From Actinomycetota bacterium (lineage in GTDB: Bacteria; Actinomycetota; Humimicrobiia; Humimicrobiales; Humimicrobiaceae), in contig JAMCVO010000136.1 in NCBI GenBank assembly GCA_023475715.1, positions 1-5,730 on the forward strand: a stretch of 5,730 bases of DNA, written 5' to 3'. Positions 1 to 4,869 of this stretch are shown here, one piece after another. A model generated the notes under the pieces. It made no database searches. It was not told the DNA's origin and saw nothing but the letters and a program-made list of their open reading frames with translations. Each line of letters begins with the position of its first letter. Position 1 is the stretch's first letter. The position numbers were made by a program, and so were the translations under genes.

Positions 1-1
1 T

Positions 2-55
2 AATATTAATTCAGAAATCCTCGATCTTCGTAAGAAAAATGTTAGAAAAAGGTAA
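2..55 (+). CDS. Possible C-terminal tail of a plus-strand gene (partial)
   Basis: One plus-strand frame is open from the left edge to a TAA at 53-55 and would encode 17 residues, NINSEILDLRKKNVRKR. The amphipathic, Lys/Arg-rich ending looks like a genuine protein C-terminus. It would make a convergent junction with the minus-strand gene that stops at 69, leaving about 13 bp between them. The stretch is far too short to identify a family. Another plus-strand frame is also open across this region, to a TAA at 84-86, so the call is tentative. No convincing terminator hairpin was found between the two stops. Confidence 0.25.
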   Translation, partial: NINSEILDLRKKNVRKR

Positions 56-68
56 AAGAGAAGTTAAT

Positions 69-413
69 TTATTTGGGAGATTTTAAGAATTTTATTTCAT
101 TGATATCTCTACTTATTTCTTTTTTTAATTCCTCAGCTGTTTTTTTAATTTTATTTTCGATATTATTTGTTTTTTTACTCAAAAACTGCCATATATCACT
201 ATTATTCTCCAAAGAAAGGTGCATTAAGAACACCTTTTTATCCTCCTCTTTAAGTTCTGAAAGAACAATATCAATAATCAAATGATGGAGATTCGCTTGA
301 ATAAGCAGAATTAAATGATTCTTTTCTTCCTCCGAGAAACCTATCTCATTAATTTGAATAATTGAAGACTCTATATCGATAAGATGACTATAAAAATGTT
401 TCTTAATATTCAT
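69..413 (-). CDS. Small helical hypothetical protein, DUF5663-like
   Basis: This 114-residue protein has no signal peptide or membrane segment and is predicted to be almost entirely alpha-helical. Residues 24-68 show the pattern of an acidic turn (GFSEEEKNHL), then a long hydrophobic helix (about 33-54), then a second acidic turn (ELKEEDKKVF). Residues 83-106 form a Lys/Glu-rich helix with coiled-coil character. The layout resembles the small DUF5663-type proteins common in CPR genomes, whose function is unknown; this is pattern recognition, not a search result. The gene starts 8 nt after the stop of the DPBB-like gene, so it is probably co-transcribed as the last gene of that unit. No clear Shine-Dalgarno sequence precedes the ATG. 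The cytoplasmic location is inferred from the absence of hydrophobic segments. Confidence 0.75.
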   Translation of the reverse strand: MNIKKHFYSHLIDIESSIIQINEIGFSEEEKNHLILLIQANLHHLIIDIVLSELKEEDKKVFLMHLSLENNSDIWQFLSKKTNNIENKIKKTAEELKKEISRDINEIKFLKSPK

Positions 414-421
414 ACTCTATA

Positions 422-1300
422 TTATAACCTGATTGGGCCTAATGGAATTTTATCTTCAGGATCATCGATAAAAAAGTAGAGAACTAAACCTTTAGCTTTA
501 CCATCAAATCTTTCTAAATAACGCATTACTTCAGGTGATCCACCCAATTGTTTACCGGTCCACTCAGCCGGACCAGCATCCCCAATTACAACAACAATCG
601 CTTTGCCATTATTTGGATTCACAACCAGCATTTTTCTGTATTTAAAAAAATCAACAAACTCTTTTATATTATCATTAAAACCTGGAGCAAGGAACGTTTG
701 AACTGCAATATAATATTTTTCCCGTAATTTATCTTTTTCTGCCAGTCCTGATGGAGAGGAAAAATAACCCCAGGCACCAAGTCCAGGAGCCATGCCTGAT
801 GAGCTAAACATCTCCATTTCTTCTTTAGTATCAAAATGAGTATTGATGTTGTCACCAGGAAACCTCATTAAATGCTGCTCTGCACCAATAAAACCATAAC
901 TCCTATTTAGCCTTTTATCTTCTAACTCTGGTGTGACTCTAAAACCAAAATGTCTTGTTAATGTTTGTGCGATCACATCTTCTTCTGAAATACTCAAAGG
1001 CCTTGGTTTATCAGGCAGCACATTAAAAAGATCTGTAATTAGAAATATGCTTCTGCCAATTTCCTTTTGTGCTTGATTTTGAAGAGTTAAAGAATGGGCA
1101 TCAGGGATTGCGATTGATAATGGGGTTGTAAGAAGCATAAGCCCACCAAGTGAACCAACAGTCAATTGCTTTGTGCTACTTGTTGCCCAATCTAAAGCAG
1201 ATTTATGTTTCTGAAATAAACTATCCTGAAGTTTTTGATGTTTTTTTGTCCATTTTTCGTTTAGACTTTGATAAACTGAATTTGTAATTTTATTATTCAT
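422..1300 (-). CDS. Membrane-anchored envelope protein with RlpA-like double-psi beta-barrel C-terminus
   Basis: This 292-residue protein has a basic, polar N-terminus (1-46), one hydrophobic segment at about 47-66 (VGSLGGLMLLTTPLSIAIP) that can act as a membrane anchor or uncleaved signal, and a long exported part. The C-terminal third carries NPNNGKAIVVVIGDAGP at 228-244, followed by WTGKQLGGSPEVMRYL. This matches the DPBB pattern of RlpA/expansin-like proteins, N-x-x-NGK-x-vvV-x-v-x-D-x-GP followed by a G-x-x-x-x-L/G-S motif. Asp241 is at the position of the RlpA catalytic Asp, but the usual NDRGP reads GDAGP. The middle (about 134-180) has a distinctive GFIGAEQHLMRFPGD and a GLGAWGYF motif that I do not link to a named family. 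The overall pattern is familiar from uncharacterised Microgenomates proteins. A role in peptidoglycan or envelope processing is inference. The gene lies 52 bp after the LytR_C gene and 8 bp before the small helical gene. The start is the only ATG upstream of the anchor, and it lacks a clear Shine-Dalgarno sequence. Confidence 0.72.
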   Translation of the reverse strand: MNNKITNSVYQSLNEKWTKKHQKLQDSLFQKHKSALDWATSSTKQLTVGSLGGLMLLTTPLSIAIPDAHSLTLQNQAQKEIGRSIFLITDLFNVLPDKPRPLSISEEDVIAQTLTRHFGFRVTPELEDKRLNRSYGFIGAEQHLMRFPGDNINTHFDTKEEMEMFSSSGMAPGLGAWGYFSSPSGLAEKDKLREKYYIAVQTFLAPGFNDNIKEFVDFFKYRKMLVVNPNNGKAIVVVIGDAGPAEWTGKQLGGSPEVMRYLERFDGKAKGLVLYFFIDDPEDKIPLGPIRL

Positions 1301-1352
1301 GATAATTATTAATTAAAAGACTTAATATTTTTGTTGAATTGACAGCTTATAA

Positions 1353-2429
1353 TTATTGGCTCCCTGTGATGATCAAAACATCAACTGATAAATCTTCCGT
1401 CTTCTTACTGAAAACGTTTGAAAAAGTTGAATCTAGGTCTTCCTGAATTTCCTGACAAAGATCTTCTGGTACTTTTGATGAAAATTCTACTAAACTTCTG
1501 TTTTTTAATCTTTCTTCCGAATTACCTGTTTCAATATTTTTAAAACCGGATTTTGTTAATTTATCTTTTAATAAATTTGCCTGACCGGCTATTCCCGAAC
1601 CATTTAATATCTTAATTTTTAACTTTTCTTTAGCAACAAAGTTTAAACTTGATGATTTTGTGGCTTCTTGAATAGAAGAAGCAACAGTTGGTGTCGGAAT
1701 TATTTCTTTTTCCTGTTTTTGATCGGCAGTAAAAGAATACTTAAGTAAAGTTATAAAAACACCAACCGTTAATAAAGACAACAATGTAACTGCTAAAATA
1801 ACTACTGCTAAAAAAAACTTATTCGTTTTTTGTGGATTTTCAATTTGATTTTCTACCTTTTCGCTAACTATTTCTTTTTCCTCACTAATAGTAGATAAAT
1901 AATTTACTTTATCAAAAGAACCGCACTTTTCCAAAAGCAAACTTGCCTTTTCAGTAATTAAGTTACTTTTATCTTCTAATCCCTCAAAAACAGGAGCGGG
2001 AAAAACTGCTATAGTTTGACTATTCAAATTATTACAAATTCTTTTAATCACCGCATAAAATGAATTATCTGTTAAATAAACTGTATGGGTATTATTTTCA
2101 ACATATTCAATTTGAGAAACATTTTCTGGAGAAACATGAGTTCCTTTAATAAATTTTTCTAGTTGTTCTTTTGTCTTTTTCGAAGTGTCAGAAGATATGT
2201 TCTCTTTTAAAACTAAATCTTGTGAAAGTAAGATGATAATTTCTTTATTTTTAATTTTATTTTCATTTAGGAAAGATTTTATGTCTTCTTCAAACTTTGC
2301 TTGATCGATAATTTTTTGATTCTTAAAAGAATTATCATTAAACTCTAACTTTTTATCTAATTTTTTACTAAGAATCTGTAAATATTTACTATTGATAAAA
2401 ATAAGCAGTTTATCTTTTTTTAAAAACAT
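1353..2429 (-). CDS. Single-pass membrane protein with PilM-like N-terminus and extracytoplasmic LytR_C domain
   Basis: This 358-residue protein has three parts. Residues 1-150 look like the first subdomain of a PilM/actin-like fold: an N-terminal beta-hairpin (LLIFINSKYLQIL), a strand IIILLSQDLVLKENI at about 64-78, and a strand NSQTIAVFPAPVFEG at 136-150. Residues 205-230 are a clear transmembrane helix. A Ser/Thr/Pro/Glu-rich linker (about 235-265) leads to a LytR_C domain (about 268-357), recognised by LKIKILNGSGIAGQA, then a helix KDKLTKSGF and a second strand. LytR_C domains are found at the C-terminus of LytR-CpsA-Psr proteins but also occur alone; there is no LCP catalytic domain here, so attachment of wall polymers is not expected. 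The predicted topology is N-terminus inside and LytR_C outside. It is the first gene of a probable three-gene unit with the DPBB-like protein. A scaffold or sensor role at the envelope is inference. No Shine-Dalgarno sequence is seen before the ATG. Confidence 0.8.
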   Translation of the reverse strand: MFLKKDKLLIFINSKYLQILSKKLDKKLEFNDNSFKNQKIIDQAKFEEDIKSFLNENKIKNKEIIILLSQDLVLKENISSDTSKKTKEQLEKFIKGTHVSPENVSQIEYVENNTHTVYLTDNSFYAVIKRICNNLNSQTIAVFPAPVFEGLEDKSNLITEKASLLLEKCGSFDKVNYLSTISEEKEIVSEKVENQIENPQKTNKFFLAVVILAVTLLSLLTVGVFITLLKYSFTADQKQEKEIIPTPTVASSIQEATKSSSLNFVAKEKLKIKILNGSGIAGQANLLKDKLTKSGFKNIETGNSEERLKNRSLVEFSSKVPEDLCQEIQEDLDSTFSNVFSKKTEDLSVDVLIITGSQ

Positions 2430-2456
2430 ATTTAATTATTATTAGGGTATAATTTA

Positions 2457-2485
2457 ATATTAAAACAAATATTTCAATAATTCAA
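2457..2485 (-). promoter_or_regulatory. Candidate sigma70-type promoter for the LytR_C unit
   Basis: On the minus strand TTGAAT (2485-2480) is followed after 17 bp by TAATAT (2462-2457). Each box matches four of six consensus positions. The resulting leader would be about 20 nt. In such AT-rich DNA, boxes of this quality arise by chance, so support comes mainly from position: the site lies in the 158-bp spacer upstream of the first gene of the unit. Confidence 0.25.
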
Positions 2486-2494
2486 ACTGAGAGC

Positions 2495-2525
2495 ATTTAG
2501 AAATTTAAATAGGGTAATTCTAAAT
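2495..2525. repeat. AT-rich inverted repeat in the spacer between two operons
   Basis: ATTTAGAA (2495-2502) and TTCTAAAT (2518-2525) are perfect 8-bp inverted copies separated by 15 bp, with the palindrome ATTTAAAT (2503-2510) inside the gap. The repeat lies just upstream of the candidate promoter of the LytR_C unit, where an operator could sit. The stem has one G-C pair per arm and no adjoining U-tract, so it is unlikely to be a terminator. The rest of the 2430-2587 spacer shows no gene, no strong terminator and no RNA gene. Confidence 0.25.
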
Positions 2526-2587
2526 TTAATTAGATCGTGGTATTTTTTTGAAATGTCCACTATATAGGAAACTATACAATTAATACA

Positions 2588-3007
2588 CTACTTTTTGCTT
2601 TGGTCTAATTTATTGTAAATAATAATTGGTGAAATTAGAAGTGAAAGTAAAACAAATATCCATGTCTCGCCCTTCCAGAAATAATAAGTTTGCATAACTT
2701 CAACAATAGTTAGTTTTCTGACAAAAATATTCATAAATCCCTCAAAAATAAATGTCATTGATATCCATATTAGACCAACATTAATAACATCTCCCTTATT
2801 ATAAAGACCTTGTGTAAATTTTAAAAAACGATAAATTGCAATATAAAAGAGAAGTATTCCGATTACAGAGCTTATCTGATGTGTCCAAATACCTATATAA
2901 GGAGTTAGGGGTGGTTTATATGTCGTTTCCCTAATAATGGCATTGATAAATGCTAACACTAATAAAACCAGCCAAAATGCTATTGATTTCTTATAAAACT
3001 GTTTCAT
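2588..3007 (-). CDS. Small four-helix conserved membrane protein of unknown function
   Basis: The protein has 139 residues when started at the ATG at 3007. That start is chosen because AGGA lies 8 nt upstream and overlaps the TAG stop of the preceding gene. A longer in-frame start at 3088 would lie inside the upstream gene and add a hydrophilic extension out of keeping with the membrane protein. Hydrophobic helices are at about 8-27, 42-62, 74-96 and 114-131. Polar residues inside or next to helices stand out: Asn22, Arg26 and Glu27 (FINAIIRE), His43-Gln44 (WTHQISS) and Glu89. The pattern INxxIRE...HQISxxIGIxLF...KGxxWIFVLL is familiar from an unnamed family of small integral membrane proteins in bacteria and archaea, with no function I know of. 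It is the last gene of the four-gene block, 10 nt after the previous stop. No obvious terminator follows it. Confidence 0.8.
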   Translation of the reverse strand: MKQFYKKSIAFWLVLLVLAFINAIIRETTYKPPLTPYIGIWTHQISSVIGILLFYIAIYRFLKFTQGLYNKGDVINVGLIWISMTFIFEGFMNIFVRKLTIVEVMQTYYFWKGETWIFVLLSLLISPIIIYNKLDQSKK

Positions 3008-3015
3008 AATTAATA

Positions 3016-3019
3016 TCCT
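3016..3019 (-). promoter_or_regulatory. Shine-Dalgarno site that decides the start at 3007
   Basis: AGGA on the minus strand is 8 nt from the ATG at 3007-3005 and overlaps the TAG stop (3020-3018) of the preceding gene. This geometry favours translational coupling. It is the clearest ribosome binding site in the window; the other starts lack one of comparable quality. Confidence 0.6.
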
Positions 3020-3677
3020 ACCGATGAGGTGGTAAAAATAAATCTGTTTCAGGCGAATACATGACTGCAGAAATATGCATTCCTGCATGGGCTATTGGTG
3101 CAGCTACAGGATTCCCTGATATGAGAGTAGGAATTGATATCAATGTATTGCCGATATTTGGCTGAATTAACTTTTTTGATCTGAAGTCTTTATAGCCTGC
3201 ATGATAAGTCGTAGTTATTATTAAAATAAATATCCAAGCCAAAAGACTGAATCCTACCTTTTCGATAAACGGCCTCCTATCGACATTAAATGCTCTCCAT
3301 GTAACTATCCAAGGAAAAACTGATAAGAATAATCCGTCTATTACTCCATAGACCAAACCTCGCCACAGCAATGCCCAGGCCAATAAGCTTCCTGTTAACT
3401 GTGCAGTCTCCGGACGAGAGAAGACATTTTTAGCCATAATTCCTGCAAATATTAGCCCCAAAACAATTCCGATGGCCAAATTGGTAGACAAGAACTTGCC
3501 AAAATTAAGGTTGGTCTGTTTTGTGTAAACAAAAAATAGTGTACTGACTGCAAAAAAGTAAATTAAATAATAGAGGTCAATAGGAATAGTTTTATTGTTA
3601 CCAAACAATAACGGAACAATAAATCCTACTATAACAGCGATGACAATCCAGACTAATTGATTCATATATACTTTCAT
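3018..3677 (-). CDS. Polytopic membrane protein with conserved-looking histidines, unknown function
   Basis: The protein has 219 residues from the ATG at 3677. That start forms an ATGA overlap with the flavodoxin stop (TGA at 3676-3674), the usual sign of translational coupling. In-frame ATGs at 3695 and 3665 are the alternatives, and none has a strong Shine-Dalgarno sequence. Hydrophobic segments are at about 7-25, 36-51, 65-82, 97-127 (two short helices or one re-entrant unit) and 141-158, with an amphipathic C-terminal region. The second half carries striking polar motifs: WRGLVYGVIDGLFLSVFPW (105-123), YHAGYKDFRS (158-167), IGNTLISIPTLISGNP (175-190), AHAGMH (196-201) and a terminal LPPH (215-218). 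I associate this combination with an uncharacterised family in Chloroflexi, actinobacteria and others. The histidines at 159, 197, 201 and 218 could bind a metal or cofactor, which is inference. It is not a CPBP/CAAX protease: the EExxxR motif is absent. Confidence 0.8.
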   Translation of the reverse strand: MKVYMNQLVWIVIAVIVGFIVPLLFGNNKTIPIDLYYLIYFFAVSTLFFVYTKQTNLNFGKFLSTNLAIGIVLGLIFAGIMAKNVFSRPETAQLTGSLLAWALLWRGLVYGVIDGLFLSVFPWIVTWRAFNVDRRPFIEKVGFSLLAWIFILIITTTYHAGYKDFRSKKLIQPNIGNTLISIPTLISGNPVAAPIAHAGMHISAVMYSPETDLFLPPHR

Positions 3678-4129
3678 TTCAACATTTTTGCCCATGCTTG
3701 TGCCCGTTCCAGCTCACCACTAGCTAGCGGTCCTTCTTTACCCTTAACAATAAATCCTTCTGGGGGAACAATCAGTTTTCCGCCTTTATCGGTGAGTACT
3801 TTTGCCATTTTGGGGGCAGCATAGCCGATTGTTTTTACCAATAGTTTAAGAGCAAAGTTTAAGTTTTTTTCTAAAAAACGAGTATCAAAGACTGCTAACT
3901 TTACGTTTATGAGAGTTTTTGAAGGAATATTATTCAGGAACTCTTGTATAGCTGGAGTAGCTTTACCCCCTTGAGTTGGCGAGCCAACTATCAGAGTATC
4001 AATACCGTTTATGTTCGAAACGTTAATATCCGTAACTCTAATAATTTGAGCTGAAATACTCTTACCGATTATTCGAGCAATCTTTTCCGTATTACCATAT
4101 AGCGAGTCGTAAATTACTAATTTATTCAT
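3674..4129 (-). CDS. Flavodoxin-family FMN protein
   Basis: This 151-residue soluble protein is of short-chain flavodoxin length. The first strand and phosphate-binding loop are LVIYDSLYGNTEKIA (4-18), with S9-L-Y-G-N-T14 matching the flavodoxin FMN-phosphate loop. A second flavin-contact loop is VGSPTQGGKATPAIQEFL (48-65). The third strand ends in AVFDTR (79-84), and the C-terminal EGFIVKGKEGPLASGELERA (124-143) is typical of a widespread flavodoxin_family subgroup in archaea, Chloroflexi and other anaerobes. It should carry one- or two-electron redox in the cytoplasm; the partner is unknown. The gene starts 4 nt after the stop of the six-helix protein and overlaps the next gene by 4 nt. It is therefore embedded between membrane-protein genes, which makes one of them a plausible electron acceptor or donor (inference). 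It is clearly not a long-chain flavodoxin and lacks a C-terminal fusion. Confidence 0.93.
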   Translation of the reverse strand: MNKLVIYDSLYGNTEKIARIIGKSISAQIIRVTDINVSNINGIDTLIVGSPTQGGKATPAIQEFLNNIPSKTLINVKLAVFDTRFLEKNLNFALKLLVKTIGYAAPKMAKVLTDKGGKLIVPPEGFIVKGKEGPLASGELERAQAWAKMLK

Positions 4130-4133
4130 AGAT

Positions 4134-4751
4134 TTACCGCTTAGATATTGTTTTTCTAAACAAAACCATAACCAACAAGGAAGAAAGTGGCATGGTTATT
4201 ATCCATAAAGCTCCAGCATAGGCAATCATCGGATATATTTGAGTTAAAAGTATAATCGGGGCAATGACTCCGTTTGCGATAAACAACCGCTTTATCCATG
4301 TTTCCAATTTTGATTTTCCAAAAACAAAAGCAGCAAACAATGTAGACAGGCTCATGGCTGTATATCCGAGAGCATCTATTCCTGTCATGAAAGACTTTGG
4401 GACATATTTAAGTAACTCTACTGCTTCAATTTCTCCTCTTAACATATGGGGCATGGTAACTGTTAATACAGTAAAATAAACAATGCTTACAAACACCATA
4501 TAGGCAACTGCAAATAAGGTTCCGATGTGGCTCCAAATTTTCTTTTCATCAGGAGCAAAGTAATGTACTGCCGTCATCATAATTAGAAAAGAAGGAGCAA
4601 GTAGCATTGATGGAGTTAGAATTAGCACCAAGGTCAACATCGTATCCGGCATTTCAATGCCAACAACAAGTTGGGGAATAATGTAAATTACAGCAAAGAC
4701 AGTTGTTGTACAGGCTGACCAAAAACCGATTTTTGTAACGTTTTTATTCAT
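4134..4751 (-). CDS. Six-helix conserved membrane protein of unknown function
   Basis: This 205-residue integral membrane protein has hydrophobic helices at about 9-31, 38-62, 75-99, 125-145, 153-170 and 176-197. The loop between helices 2 and 3 contains HYFAPDEKKIWSHIG (63-77). A hydrophilic loop, MPHMLRGEIEAVELLKY (100-116), separates helices 3 and 4, and GALWIITMP (180-188) opens helix 6. The LAPSFLIMM...KKIWSHIG...ALWIITMP pattern recalls an unnamed family of predicted membrane proteins found in varied bacteria and archaea; no activity is known to me. There is no transporter, peptidase or kinase motif. It is the first gene of the four-gene block and is followed after 4 nt by the flavodoxin. 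The ATG at 4751 lacks a Shine-Dalgarno sequence, and TATAAT/TATACT boxes lie so close upstream that the message could be nearly leaderless. An interaction with the flavodoxin is inferred from gene order only. Confidence 0.82.
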   Translation of the reverse strand: MNKNVTKIGFWSACTTTVFAVIYIIPQLVVGIEMPDTMLTLVLILTPSMLLAPSFLIMMTAVHYFAPDEKKIWSHIGTLFAVAYMVFVSIVYFTVLTVTMPHMLRGEIEAVELLKYVPKSFMTGIDALGYTAMSLSTLFAAFVFGKSKLETWIKRLFIANGVIAPIILLTQIYPMIAYAGALWIITMPLSSLLVMVLFRKTISKR

Positions 4752-4754
4752 AAT

Positions 4755-4770
4755 AGTATAAGTTATTATA
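4755..4770 (-). promoter_or_regulatory. Candidate -10 boxes before the four-gene block
   Basis: The minus strand carries a perfect TATAAT (4770-4765) and a TATACT (4760-4755) within 20 bp of the ATG at 4751. Neither has a recognisable -35 box at 16-18 bp. If TATAAT is used, transcription would begin about 6 nt upstream of the start codon, which fits the missing Shine-Dalgarno sequence. The DNA is extremely AT-rich here, so chance occurrence is a real possibility. A separate promoter is nonetheless expected, since a terminator candidate separates this block from secA. Confidence 0.3.
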
Positions 4771-4844
4771 TTATTTCATGTATTAAATAATGATTAAATC
4801 TATTTATATAATTACATGCCAGATGGAACATGGAAAGCTACATC

Positions 4845-4867
4845 TAAAACAAGGCACATACTGCCTT
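4845..4867 (-). terminator. Candidate Rho-independent terminator of secA
   Basis: Two nucleotides past the secA TAG, the minus strand reads AAGGCA-GTATG-TGCCTT followed by GTTTT. This gives a perfect 6-bp stem (4867-4862 pairing with 4856-4851), a 5-nt loop and a short T-run. Position immediately after the stop codon supports the call. The stem is short and the T-run has only four Ts, so termination may be partial. Confidence 0.5.
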
Positions 4868-4869
4868 TG

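Noticed and set aside
73..285. Plus-strand reading frame of 70 residues
   Set aside because: It is antisense to the small helical gene, consists mainly of Phe/Leu/Ser from the complement of Lys/Glu codons, and has no ribosome binding site.
664..855. Second minus-strand frame of 63 residues
   Set aside because: It lies wholly inside the DPBB-like gene in another frame. The DPBB frame has recognisable motifs and this one has none.
2448..2453. Plus-strand TATAAT
   Set aside because: There is no plus-strand gene downstream and no -35 box. It is expected by chance in such AT-rich DNA.
2560..2579. Hairpin TATAG-TTTC-CTATA after the small membrane protein gene as a terminator
   Set aside because: The stem is almost all A-T and is followed on the minus strand by an A-run rather than a T-run.
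3008..3088. Longer start for the small four-helix protein
   Set aside because: The extension lies inside the upstream gene and is unlike a membrane protein N-terminus. AGGA with 8-nt spacing supports the start at 3007.
3018..3677. CPBP/CAAX-type membrane protease
   Set aside because: The diagnostic EExxxR motif is absent, and the His motifs are not arranged as in that family.
4264..4479. Plus-strand frame of 71 residues
   Set aside because: It is antisense to the six-helix membrane protein gene and has no recognisable protein features.
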